Assembly (NCBI GenBank): GCA_016124425.1
Contig: WGNT01000039.1
Span: forward strand, 1 to 46,523
Reading direction: 5' to 3'
Origin: Cytophagales bacterium
GTDB lineage: Bacteria; Bacteroidota; Bacteroidia; Cytophagales; Cyclobacteriaceae
Length of the DNA stretch: 46,523 nt
The position numbers and the translations under genes were made by a program. This document shows, one piece after another, positions 34,669 through 43,350 of this stretch. The notes beneath the pieces are model-generated. The model saw nothing but the letters and a program-made list of their open reading frames with translations. It did not search any database and was not told where the DNA came from. Positions within the stretch are counted from its first letter, which is position 1; every line of letters begins with the position of its first letter.

Positions 34669-35958
34669 TTAAGCGAATTTTTGTACAGATGTTTCAAAAA
34701 TTCGCGAGAAATGATATAAGTCTTCGAAACTGTTATAAAGCGGAACTGGGGCCAAGCGAACGACATTGGGATTTCTCCAGTCTGCAATTACCCCTGCCTC
34801 ATACAAGCTGTCAAACACCCGCTTTCCCTCTTTGTGGATGAGCAAGGAAAGCTGACAGCCTCTTTGGGCTGGATCAGAAGGCGTTATGATTTCTACTAGG
34901 TGGGTTTTATTGTTAATCCGGTTTATTAAAAACTCCAAATAACCCGTCATTAGTTCACTTTTTTTCCGTATTTCCATTATTCCGGCCTCTTCAAATAGAT
35001 CCAAGGATGCCTGCAATGCTTCCAGGCCAAGCACGTTGTCATTGGAAAGCAGCCACCCGTCCGCCCCAGGCATGGGCTTGAAGCCCTTTTGCATCAGAAA
35101 ACGCTCCTCTTCATCATGTCCCCACCATCCAGCGAACCTTGGAAGATGGTCGGCATGGGCGTGCTTTTCATGCACGAATACTCCAGAGACATTTCCGGGT
35201 CCAGCATTCAGGTACTTATAGCTGCACCAGGTTGCGAAGTCTACGTGCCAGTCATGTAGCTTCATGGGCACATTTCCAATGGCATGGGCAAGATCAAATC
35301 CTACAGGAATGCCAAACCTATTAGCGGCAGCGGCGATTGCCTCCATCTCGAATAACTGACCGGTGTAGTATTGTATACCGGGTAGCATGATCAACGCTAG
35401 CTCATCCTGATTGCGTGAAATCTGCTCAAGGATATCTTCCGTGCGCAACGTATGCTCATTTGGCCTTGGATGCATCTCCACAATAGCGCTATTCGGATCA
35501 AGCCCATGAAAACGGGCCTGAGATTCGAGAATATATTGGTCAGAAGGAAACGCTCCTGCTTCTGTAAGAATTTTGAATTTGGACTTAGTCGGACGGTAAA
35601 AAGACACCAACAGTAAGTGTAGGTTGGTACTGAGGTTATTCATCGCTACAACCTCTGTCGGAAGGGCACCGACAAGGTTGGCTAATGCCGGCTTTGATCG
35701 TTTTCGGGCATAAAGCCACGCATTCTCCCCCTCAAAATGTCCGTCTACTCCCTTAGTGGCCCAGTCGGTAAGTGCTTTTTGAATATACGTCTGAACACTC
35801 TTCGGTTGTAATCCCAACGAATTTCCACAGCAATAAATCACTGATTTTCCGTTCTTTTTCGGAAAATGAAATAGGTCTTTAAACCTCCCAAGCGGATCAA
35901 CCTGATCCATTTTTCGGGCAAAGTCAAGGCTAGGCACAAAGGAGGTAGTCGACAACAT
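34669..35958 (-). CDS. kynU: Kynureninase
   Basis: A 429-residue fold-type I PLP enzyme that cleaves 3-hydroxykynurenine to 3-hydroxyanthranilate and alanine. The PLP lysine is K248 in CSYKYLNAGPGN, with the aspartate of the DLAHAIGN motif upstream. The substrate-side block YCCGNSLGLQPKSVQ lies near the N-terminus, and GWWGHDEEERF marks the family. Length is normal. A -33/-7 promoter lies about 43 bases upstream of the ATG, and kmo follows after 31 bases. Confidence 0.96.
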   Translation of the reverse strand: MLSTTSFVPSLDFARKMDQVDPLGRFKDLFHFPKKNGKSVIYCCGNSLGLQPKSVQTYIQKALTDWATKGVDGHFEGENAWLYARKRSKPALANLVGALPTEVVAMNNLSTNLHLLLVSFYRPTKSKFKILTEAGAFPSDQYILESQARFHGLDPNSAIVEMHPRPNEHTLRTEDILEQISRNQDELALIMLPGIQYYTGQLFEMEAIAAAANRFGIPVGFDLAHAIGNVPMKLHDWHVDFATWCSYKYLNAGPGNVSGVFVHEKHAHADHLPRFAGWWGHDEEERFLMQKGFKPMPGADGWLLSNDNVLGLEALQASLDLFEEAGIMEIRKKSELMTGYLEFLINRINNKTHLVEIITPSDPAQRGCQLSLLIHKEGKRVFDSLYEAGVIADWRNPNVVRLAPVPLYNSFEDLYHFSRIFETSVQKFA

Positions 35959-36000
35959 GTAAGTGCAGTAAAGCAGGCTTTATACGGGTGGCAGTCCATA

Positions 36001-36034
36001 CAAATATAAGAGAAATCCAAGTGTATTTCCCAAA
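36001..36034 (-). promoter_or_regulatory. Promoter of kynU-kmo (-33 TTTG, -7 TATATTTG)
   Basis: On the minus strand TTTG (36034-36031) is followed by 22 bases and TATATTTG (36008-36001), ending 42 bases before the kynU ATG. The spacing is identical to that of the porin promoter at 2567-2600. Confidence 0.65.
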
Positions 36035-36300
36035 AAATTCGGCCTTCGTTTTTTGTTGCTTGCTTCCCTATGCTCGCGGATATCTAAGGGGTTAAAAAAT
36101 CCGCAAAATTAGCCCTGTTTATTTTTCCCAAATAGTACCTAACCGCAACTAACTCTCGCTTATTTAGAGGAAAAAGTGGTCAGGCTGAAGATGCGTAAGG
36201 ACCTCGGCAATTGAAATGTCACCTCAATGTCCGTAAAGAAATGGGACAAGCATCTTGGGAAGTCCAAATCAGTGACCGAGCCGCGCTCTCCTGTTGTATT
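36035..36300. other. Gap between haaO and the kynU promoter
   Basis: The 342-base space between haaO and kynU holds the kynU promoter at one end. In the rest there is a 6-bp inverted repeat (GCGGAT at 36076 and ATCCGC at 36099), but no T-run in the direction needed to call it a terminator. No gene is seen. Confidence 0.35.
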
Positions 36301-36816
36301 TTAGTTTTTTGTCATCACAGTTCCACAGACCTCACAAGTAGTGTGTTTTGGGTTACTCCAGAAACGCTCCATAATCGGTGGCAGTTGATTCACGATATCC
36401 GTAACTTCCGCGTATTCTTCATAAAGCTTATTTCCACAGTTTTCGCAATGCCAAATAAATCCATCCCTTTCACCCGGCTTGCGGTATCTTTCAAAAACCA
36501 ACCCGATTGTCTGCGCCGGTCTTCTTGGGCTGTGGGGGGTCTTTGCAGGCAATAGGAACATCTCCCCTTCTTTTATGGAAATATCCTTTACTTGCCCCTC
36601 ATCTACTACCTTTAGCGTAATGTCCCCTTCTACCTGGTAAAAAAATTCCTCGCCCTCGTTGTAGTGAAAATCCTTTCTCGAGTTAGGACCACCGACCACC
36701 ATCACAATAAAGTCATCATTCCCCTTGTACATCATCTGATTGCCGATAGGTGGCTTTAACAAATGCCTGTTTTCTTCGATCCATCGGGAGATATTAATCG
36801 GTTGGGATATAGCCAT
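36301..36816 (-). CDS. haaO: 3-hydroxyanthranilate 3,4-dioxygenase
   Basis: A 171-residue cupin that opens 3-hydroxyanthranilate to 2-amino-3-carboxymuconate semialdehyde, which closes by itself to quinolinate, the NAD precursor. The iron ligands are H51, E57 and H95, the same numbers as in the bacterial enzyme of known structure. A rubredoxin-like site with C124, C127, C161 and C164 is also present (CENC, CEVC). Length is normal. It lies upstream of kynU-kmo in the same direction but has its own TAnnTTTG box, so it may be a separate transcript. No downstream gene of the pathway (nadC) is in this window. Confidence 0.96.
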   Translation of the reverse strand: MAISQPINISRWIEENRHLLKPPIGNQMMYKGNDDFIVMVVGGPNSRKDFHYNEGEEFFYQVEGDITLKVVDEGQVKDISIKEGEMFLLPAKTPHSPRRPAQTIGLVFERYRKPGERDGFIWHCENCGNKLYEEYAEVTDIVNQLPPIMERFWSNPKHTTCEVCGTVMTKN

Positions 36817-36825
36817 AATACGTCA

Positions 36826-36833
36826 CAAAGTTA
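36826..36833 (-). promoter_or_regulatory. -7 promoter box of haaO, close to its ATG
   Basis: Reads TAACTTTG on the minus strand, ending 9 bases before the ATG at 36816. The predicted mRNA leader is only a few bases long. Confidence 0.45.
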
Positions 36834-37072
36834 GTTATTTAACAAATAGATGCTTTAATGGTTTTAAAAGTACGCAAAAAGGATTGGATATTAAAAAACC
36901 TGAAGGTAAGCAAAGGTGATTTTGAGCTGCACCGTAATAATACAAGGCTCTAGCCTTAGTTGATAAGAACGCCTTGAGCGAAGCATTTAGCTGTTACGAT
37001 AAGCGCGCCTATTGGGGTATCTTTCCAGCATTTTCAAAAGTTTTGATACCTTTATCGATCAAACCGCCGCGT

Positions 37073-37687
37073 ATGTCTTCTCATCACTTTGTCAAAGAAC
37101 AACAGGAGCCTGCTTTACTTATCCTGCAAGCAGCAGACTATAATTTTGAGCTAGTCGCTGACATCCTGGAATGGTCGCCAACTGTCCTGATAAGTCAAGA
37201 TGCGTTGGACAAGGTAACTTCATGGGGCATCAAAATTGACCGGGTGATTGCCAATGAGGACTTTGCAGAAAAAAATAGTGCATTGTTGCAGGAGCAATTT
37301 CCACTTGAATTCCTTATTCACCGGGAGGGTGAAATGTGGGAAACGGGCCTGCGTTATCTGATAAGATCTGATCACGATGCGGCCGTTATATTGGGGTATG
37401 ACCATATTGACTCCGACTTGCTAAAGCCATCGCTGCAAAAGCTTGATTTGGTCTTTTATGACGGCCCTATCAGGTACGTTCCGGCCAAATCGGGGACATT
37501 AACAAAGTGGTTGGCGGGTGGTTCCATACAACTGCACGCCTCGGAAAACACCCTTATTGAAGTAAGAAACGCTCGGGGATCAACCATTGTCCAAGTGAAT
37601 CATGCCACCTTTATAGAAGTGGAAGAAGGGTTGACTACATTTAAAGGATCCGACATGTTCTGGATAGGTGAATATGTAGGCACCTGA
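37073..37687 (+). CDS. Divergent thiamine pyrophosphokinase-like protein
   Basis: A 204-residue protein. The N-terminus MSSHHFVKEQQEPALLIL and the LLEWSPTVL-type block (here ILEWSPTVL) match a group in Sphingobacteria annotated as thiamine pyrophosphokinase, which makes thiamine diphosphate from thiamine and ATP. The standard catalytic motif GD(F)DS is not seen: the matching place reads RVIANEDFAEKN. The C-terminal half (SGTLTKWLAGGSIQLHA to FWIGEYVG) has the beta-sandwich look of the thiamine-binding domain. Catalysis is therefore uncertain. The ATG at 37073 is chosen because the longer frame from 36974 adds 33 unconserved residues. Its stop is one base away from the stop of convergent prmC. 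Confidence 0.6.
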   Translation: MSSHHFVKEQQEPALLILQAADYNFELVADILEWSPTVLISQDALDKVTSWGIKIDRVIANEDFAEKNSALLQEQFPLEFLIHREGEMWETGLRYLIRSDHDAAVILGYDHIDSDLLKPSLQKLDLVFYDGPIRYVPAKSGTLTKWLAGGSIQLHASENTLIEVRNARGSTIVQVNHATFIEVEEGLTTFKGSDMFWIGEYVGT

Positions 37688-37688
37688 T

Positions 37689-38537
37689 CTAGCCGTTCCA
37701 AACGCCACGCACAAATCTATCTTTTCCCTGAAGGTCTTGATGAACGCTAACCGCTCGAAATCCAACTTGTTCTACAAGAGTCGCGGTTTCATTGCCGAAA
37801 GCTTCGTTGATCTCAAAGTAAAGTGCCCCCCCGGGATTGAGGCAATGGGTCGCCTGATTTGCTATAACGTTATAGAATAATAACGGATCTTCATCAGACA
37901 CGAATAACGCCTGCGGAGGCTCGTGTCCTAACACGTTTTGGTGCATCCTATCTTTTTCACTTTGCCGAACATACGGCGGGTTGCTCACAATGAGGTCCCA
38001 AGGGCCAGCAGGTAATCCTCGCTGAAGGATATCTCCTAACATGAATTCGGCGCCTGAATGTAAGGTTTTGGCATTTACTTCGGCAATCTTAAGCGCGGAT
38101 GCACTTATATCCACACCCAACACCCGGCTTTGAGGGAGCTCCAGAGATAGCGTGATGGCAATACACCCCGAACCTGTTCCAACGTCAAGAATAGTTGGGG
38201 TGGCGGTGCCCTGATAGGCTAAAATGAGATGTACCAACTCTTCGGTCTCAAACCTCGGGATTAGTACCTCCGGGGCAACCTTAAATGCTCTACCGTAGAA
38301 AAAGGTGTACCCTAGAATATACTGTATTGGCATGCCGTCCGCTAACTTGTCCATTGCCAACTTCATCCCATCGGGTAATGCATCGATTGAAACATCAAGT
38401 AGGACATCTTTTCGTTTCAAGCCTAGAAACTCTTCAAACAGCAACTGCACGATACTTCCTGCCTCTTCTCGTGTATATAGGCTAAGCAGCTTCTCTGTTA
38501 ACGATTTATTTAACGTTCTACTCGACAGGGTTTTCAT
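37689..38537 (-). CDS. prmC: Peptide chain release factor N5-glutamine methyltransferase
   Basis: A 282-residue SAM-dependent enzyme that methylates the GGQ glutamine of release factors. An N-terminal helical domain recognises the factor. The Rossmann domain has the SAM motif ILDVGTGSGCIAITL, and the catalytic NPPY is at 186-189. FFYGRAFKVAPEVLIPRFETEEL is the PrmC-specific block before it. The ATG at 38537 is supported by the family N-terminus. Its upstream region is peculiar: two 130-base units repeat the sequence around the start codon (see the repeat entry). A -7 box lies 265 bases upstream. Confidence 0.95.
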   Translation of the reverse strand: MKTLSSRTLNKSLTEKLLSLYTREEAGSIVQLLFEEFLGLKRKDVLLDVSIDALPDGMKLAMDKLADGMPIQYILGYTFFYGRAFKVAPEVLIPRFETEELVHLILAYQGTATPTILDVGTGSGCIAITLSLELPQSRVLGVDISASALKIAEVNAKTLHSGAEFMLGDILQRGLPAGPWDLIVSNPPYVRQSEKDRMHQNVLGHEPPQALFVSDEDPLLFYNVIANQATHCLNPGGALYFEINEAFGNETATLVEQVGFRAVSVHQDLQGKDRFVRGVWNG

Positions 38538-38541
38538 CTGT

Positions 38542-38667
38542 TTATAATTGTTTTTTAATGGTCAGATGGAATCCCTGCCTGTCCGGCAGGCAGGTCGCAA
38601 TTACAATCATCCCACTGTGTGACGATTTCGTCATGCTTGCCTGTCCGGTAGGCAGGCTCGATTTCAT
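38542..38667 (-). CDS. Possible 41-aa upstream ORF in the prmC leader
   Basis: A frame from the repeat ATG at 38667 runs to a TAA four bases before the prmC ATG. The last part reads MIVIATCLPDRQGFHLTIKK. A related frame in the other unit (38672-38761, 29 codons) reads MIILATYLPQEGFH and ends in KNKL, with its TAA also four bases before the next ATG. The palindromes stay in frame: CLPDRQ in one, PDSDRG in the other. Translation is not proven; the resemblance may only reflect duplicated DNA. Confidence 0.3.
   Translation of the reverse strand: MKSSLPTGQASMTKSSHSGMIVIATCLPDRQGFHLTIKKQL
38574..38594. repeat. Palindromic element 1 (CCTGCCTG...CAGGCAGG)
   Basis: Perfect 8-bp arms around TCCGG. 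A near copy with T changes is at 38635-38657, in the same direction. Elements of this sequence are dispersed in many Bacteroidota genomes. Confidence 0.8.
38635..38657. repeat. Palindromic element 2 (variant of element 1)
   Basis: GCTTGCCTG-TCCGG-TAGGCAGGC, with a 9-bp stem that includes two G-T positions. It is inserted right after the ATGAAATCGA start of unit 1, a place where unit 2 has no insert. Confidence 0.75.
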
Positions 38668-38702
38668 GTGTTTATAATTTGTTTTTCATTTGCCACAACT
38701 TG

Positions 38703-38720
38703 CCCCGATCAGAATCGGGG
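38703..38720. repeat. Palindromic element 3 (CCCCGAT/ATCGGGG)
   Basis: Perfect 7-bp arms around CAGA. It is of a different type from elements 1 and 2 and is inserted at a different place in the repeat unit. Confidence 0.75.
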
Positions 38721-38801
38721 TGGAATCCCTCCTGCGGCAAGTAGGTCGCTAGGATAATCATCGCAGGTTATGTGGCTTTCGATATGATCGACTTCATGAC
38801 A

Positions 38802-38809
38802 CAAAAGTA
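38802..38809 (-). promoter_or_regulatory. -7 promoter box before the prmC leader units
   Basis: Reads TACTTTTG on the minus strand and ends 4 bases before the unit-2 ATG at 38797, right after the stop of the upstream membrane-protein gene. If used, the prmC mRNA would have a leader of about 260 nt made of the two units. Confidence 0.45.
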
Positions 38810-38820
38810 GGGCTATTTGA

Positions 38821-39177
38821 TCATCCCTTTCGATTGATAAAAAAATAAAAATAAACCGCGCCAACGCCATAGCATAGCACATCCCAAGGATCGCCTATAT
38901 ACTTATCCGATAGCTGTGGCAAAAAAACCTCAAACACAACACTGATATAAGCGGTACCGATGATGATTTGAACGGGAGTGAATACAAACGATTTCGCGTT
39001 TCGGTATATCCATCTGAAAACTTGGAGTGTTATTCCTAAGATCACCGGCATCGCCATCAAGTCGTCTAGATAACTATGGATTATCGGGATAAAGATCCGA
39101 TGCACTTTTTCCAAGTATTGATTTAATGAAAAAATCAGTACCGGAACTAAAAATAAAGAATTCTTTTGGACAGGCAT
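38821..39177 (-). CDS. Small membrane protein (annotated in relatives as magnesium citrate secondary transporter)
   Basis: A 118-residue protein with about four membrane helices. The motifs HSYLDDLMAMPVILG and GDPWDVLCYGVGA, with acidic residues at helix ends, belong to a small Bacteroidota family that databases often label magnesium citrate secondary transporter. That name comes from automatic transfer and is unproven; the layout also resembles VanZ-like proteins. Its ATG directly follows the TAA of the zinc-ribbon gene in its restored frame, so the two are translationally linked. Confidence 0.65.
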   Translation of the reverse strand: MPVQKNSLFLVPVLIFSLNQYLEKVHRIFIPIIHSYLDDLMAMPVILGITLQVFRWIYRNAKSFVFTPVQIIIGTAYISVVFEVFLPQLSDKYIGDPWDVLCYGVGAVYFYFFINRKG

Positions 39178-39461
39178 TTAACCGGGCAATGCAGCTATCA
39201 GCCACGCGATGAACGTGATGATTGCTATGTAGACGGTATAAAAAAGTTTCCGATTTTTTTCCATGTTTTGACGAAATCCGTATCATCTTCTTTGATGTAG
39301 AATATCCAGTTTTCCCGGTTGGTCTTTTCTTGAGCCTCCCTTTTTAGTTGGTATTCCAGATCCATCCCGCCCAATGTTTTACCGCAATGGTCGCAGGTAT
39401 CGGTAAGTTTTTGGTTCCAAGTGGACCATTTGCCACAGTGAGGACATTTTTTTTCTCCCAT
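39178..39461 (-). CDS. Zinc-ribbon membrane protein with a probable single-base frameshift
   Basis: The N-terminus MGEKKCPHCGKWSTWNQ and CDHCGKTLGG form a four-cysteine zinc ribbon. As sequenced the frame stops at 39225 with FFIPST. One more A in the run of six A at 39240-39245 would restore FFYTVYIAIITFIAWLIAAL, a perfect membrane helix, ending in a TAA that touches the next gene's ATG. The whole region is thus one base short of a 94-residue gene. Either a real mutation, a sequencing error or frameshifting at the run explains it. The ATG at 39461 has a TAnnTTTG box (39468-39475) six bases upstream. Confidence 0.7.
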
Positions 39462-39467
39462 AGTATT

Positions 39468-39475
39468 CAAAAGTA
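39468..39475 (-). promoter_or_regulatory. -7 promoter box of the zinc-ribbon gene, close to its ATG
   Basis: Reads TACTTTTG on the minus strand, ending six bases before the ATG at 39461, which predicts a leaderless or nearly leaderless mRNA. Confidence 0.5.
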
Positions 39476-39569
39476 CCAAAACCCTGCCAGAAACTTGCTA
39501 TAAACGCGCCCAAAATAGGCTTATTCGCCAAAGAGTGAAGCGGCAGCGTCGTTCCCGTTTCATTTTCCG

Positions 39570-39577
39570 TATATTTG
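39570..39577 (+). promoter_or_regulatory. -7 promoter box of the rRNA methyltransferase gene
   Basis: TATATTTG, 22 bases before the ATG at 39600. No exact TTTG lies at the -33 distance. Confidence 0.5.
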
Positions 39578-39599
39578 CACCCTTATTAGAAAATTTGAT

Positions 39600-40805
39600 A
39601 TGAAATTGCATTCCAATACGGTACAGGGAGTGATAGACGCTCTGGATGAAATATTTCATCATCAAGTCTACGCCGACAAGGTTATAGAAAGGACCTTTAG
39701 AGCCCATCCCAAATGGGGGGCAAGGGATCGGGCATTTGTAGCGGAGACCGTCTATGAAATGGTACGCTGGTGGCGTTTAATTAACACATTAAGCCCTTCT
39801 GATGATTTGTATCATTTATTTGGCACGTATTGGGTGTGGCGGGGGAAGGAGTTGCCCGAGTGGAAAGAATTCGCTAAAATAGATCCAAAGAAAGTAACCC
39901 AAAAACTCAGAACCCTATCAGACCGGGCGACCCTTGCGTCCATTCCAGACTGGCTGGATGAGTTGGGGGCAGCTTCTCTCGGGAACAAATGGCCGCTTGA
40001 GCTTGCAGCATTGAATGATCCCGCTGACGTCGTCCTTAGGGTAAATACCCTGAAGATCTCCAAACGTGACTTGGTAAGTAAACTTAACGAAGAAGGTATA
40101 GTCACCTATCAGCCGCACGACTATCCTGATGCGTTGGTCCTGAAGGAACGTCAAAACGTATTTCGTACAGCCGCCTTTAAAGAAGGTTTGTTTGAAGTAC
40201 AGGACGCATCTTCACAATTAGTAGCCAAGGCCTTAAATGTCCAACCTGGAATGCGTGTCGTGGATGCCTGTGCGGGTGCTGGCGGAAAATCACTCCATCT
40301 CGCCGCGCTTATGGAAAATAAAGGCCGCATTTTATCACTAGATGTACTCGAATACAAACTGAAAAACACCAAACTGCGCGCGCGAAGGGCGGGTGTTTCC
40401 ATAATTGAAACGCGTATGATAGAGGGAAGTAAGACGATAAAAAGACTTAAAAACACTGCGGACAGATTGTTGTTGGATGCTCCCTGTTCTGGCCTGGGGG
40501 TGCTTCGCCGAAACCCCGATACTAAATGGAAAATAACGCCGGAAGAAATCGAGCGTGTAAAAGTGATCCAACAGGATATTCTACAACAATACAGTTCGAT
40601 TCTGCGCCCTGGAGGTCAAATGGTTTATGCCACGTGTAGCATCTTGCCAGAGGAAAACGAAATGCAGGTACAACAGTTTCTGGCGTCCAATGCGGGTGCA
40701 CAATTTACCTTACTGACGGATAGAAAAGTTCTTGCCCATGAAACTGGCTTCGACGGCTTCTATGTAGCATTATTAGAGAAAACGGACACAACACCTGAAA
40801 GTTAA
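39600..40805 (+). CDS. RsmB/NOP-family RNA m5C methyltransferase
   Basis: A 401-residue SAM-dependent RNA cytosine-C5 methyltransferase. The SAM site is DACAGAGGKSLHLAALM. C296 is in LLDAPCSGLGVLRRNPD and C346 in YATCSILPEE; in this family the second acts as nucleophile and the first releases the product. The N-terminal third (KWGARDRAFVAETVYEMVRWW) resembles the NusB-like part of RsmB, but the substrate base cannot be read from sequence. Length is normal. It stands alone, with a box upstream and the guaB promoter 200 bases downstream. Confidence 0.92.
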   Translation: MKLHSNTVQGVIDALDEIFHHQVYADKVIERTFRAHPKWGARDRAFVAETVYEMVRWWRLINTLSPSDDLYHLFGTYWVWRGKELPEWKEFAKIDPKKVTQKLRTLSDRATLASIPDWLDELGAASLGNKWPLELAALNDPADVVLRVNTLKISKRDLVSKLNEEGIVTYQPHDYPDALVLKERQNVFRTAAFKEGLFEVQDASSQLVAKALNVQPGMRVVDACAGAGGKSLHLAALMENKGRILSLDVLEYKLKNTKLRARRAGVSIIETRMIEGSKTIKRLKNTADRLLLDAPCSGLGVLRRNPDTKWKITPEEIERVKVIQQDILQQYSSILRPGGQMVYATCSILPEENEMQVQQFLASNAGAQFTLLTDRKVLAHETGFDGFYVALLEKTDTTPES

Positions 40806-41006
40806 AGCGCGAGAGAAGAAGCCGAAGTAAGTCTTATAACTTATCCTTCCAAGCACAGCTATAGGGGCTTTTAGGCGTTGTCGAGAAACCTACTCGAACC
40901 AATAAAAAAGCTCCTGTATATGCCTCGCGGAAGAAACGTCCGAACCGAAGAATATTCCCCCAAAGCAGCAATGCTTAAATATAATTAAGAGATATTTTTT
41001 ATAAAG

Positions 41007-42550
<1,544 letters not shown>

Positions 42551-42570
42551 TCAGAAGGTATGCGAAAGGA

Positions 42571-42599
42571 AGCCCTGGCATATTTCCGGGGCTTTTTTT
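42571..42599 (+). terminator. Terminator of guaB
   Basis: An 8-bp stem AGCCCTGG/CCGGGGCT (42571-42578 and 42586-42593, one T-G pair) with a 7-nt loop, running into seven T. It begins 20 bases after the guaB stop. Confidence 0.85.
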
Positions 42600-42642
42600 C
42601 CCTTTAAGGTACTATTTTCTCCCTTTCGCGGTTATACTACAA

Positions 42643-43305
42643 ATGAGGACGTTATCTTTTCGTTTTTCTGATAAATGTTTTATTGAACGCTATGTTGCCA
42701 AATGCATGTTAGCGACAGTATTGATTAGTCTTTTTGGAGCTTGTGAGACAAATTACTTACCACGCCCTAAGGGTTATAACCGCATAGACCTTCCAGATCC
42801 TGCCTATATTCAGCTACAGGAAAATCTCCCCTATACTTTCGAACACTCCACGTATGCGATGGTAGAACCTGATTCCTTCAGCCTGAATGAAAAAGATTGG
42901 ATCAATCTGAACTATGCTAACTTTGAAGCGAAAGTACATTTAACTTACAAGCCAATAGAAGGCAAGCGGGAAAACCTCAAGGCATACCTCAGCGACGCAT
43001 TATCGCTTACATCAAAACATCAGATCAAGGCCTATGGCATAGAAGAGATGGTCTTGCGTACACCGCAAGGATACAGCGGTCTTGTCGCCGAACTTACAGG
43101 GGATGTGCCAACCCAATTTCAATTTTTCGTTACGGATTCCACCCAGCATTTCCTGAGGGCTGCTTTATATTTCAACACGGCAGTGAAAAATGATTCACTG
43201 GCACCGGTGATCGAGTACATCAAAAGCGATATGATGCACCTAATCAACACCTTAAAGTTTGGAAAGAATCAAAAAGAAGGAGATTTGCTGCAGCAAAAAA
43301 GGTGA
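42643..43305 (+). CDS. gldD: Gliding motility lipoprotein GldD
   Basis: A 220-residue lipoprotein with lipobox LFGAC (C34). The mature start carries the GldD signature PRPKGYNRIDLP, and the rest matches the family pattern (DWINLNYANFEAKVHLTY, YLSDALSLTSKHQIKAYGIEE). GldD is needed for gliding in Flavobacterium and belongs to the set of Gld proteins tied to type IX secretion. In non-gliding Bacteroidota it is kept, probably for envelope or T9SS function, which fits the T9SS cargo at 4152-7445. The signal has a long charged front; an internal ATG at 42706 gives a shorter one and is an alternative start. Confidence 0.9.
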   Translation: MRTLSFRFSDKCFIERYVAKCMLATVLISLFGACETNYLPRPKGYNRIDLPDPAYIQLQENLPYTFEHSTYAMVEPDSFSLNEKDWINLNYANFEAKVHLTYKPIEGKRENLKAYLSDALSLTSKHQIKAYGIEEMVLRTPQGYSGLVAELTGDVPTQFQFFVTDSTQHFLRAALYFNTAVKNDSLAPVIEYIKSDMMHLINTLKFGKNQKEGDLLQQKR

Positions 43306-43323
43306 TGCACGGCCATTTTTTTA

Positions 43324-43331
43324 TATATTTG
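43324..43331 (+). promoter_or_regulatory. -7 promoter box of the dehydratase-like gene
   Basis: TATATTTG, 19 bases before the ATG at 43351 and 18 bases after the gldD stop. No -33 TTTG was found at the usual spacing, so readthrough from gldD is also possible. Confidence 0.5.
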
Positions 43332-43350
43332 GTCAAACATCTACGTGACC

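Larger units (their letters stand above)
38531..38800 (-). repeat. Two tandem 130-bp units before prmC, carrying palindromic inserts
   Basis: The sequence TATAAACA(G/C)ATGAAA around the prmC start (ATG at 38537) recurs exactly 130 bases upstream (ATG at 38667), and a diverged ATGAAGTCGA lies another 130 bases upstream (38797). Each unit contains a shared core, on the minus strand ATGATT.T....GCGACCT, then GGGATTCCA. The units differ by palindromes inserted at different sites. Unit 1 holds two copies of a CCTGCC/GGCAGG element (38574-38594, 38635-38657). Unit 2 holds CCCCGAT/ATCGGGG (38703-38720) inside an ACTTGCC/GGCAAGT pair (38698-38742). Confidence 0.8.

Noticed and set aside
36076..36104. 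Inverted repeat GCGGAT/ATCCGC as a terminator of haaO
   Set aside because: The loop is long (17 nt), the stem is only 6 bp, there is no T-run on the minus strand after it, and it lies about 200 bases from the haaO stop.
38574..38720. A CRISPR array in the repeat-rich prmC leader
   Set aside because: Only two or three palindromes of two types with unequal spacing and no cas genes; they are dispersed palindromic elements.
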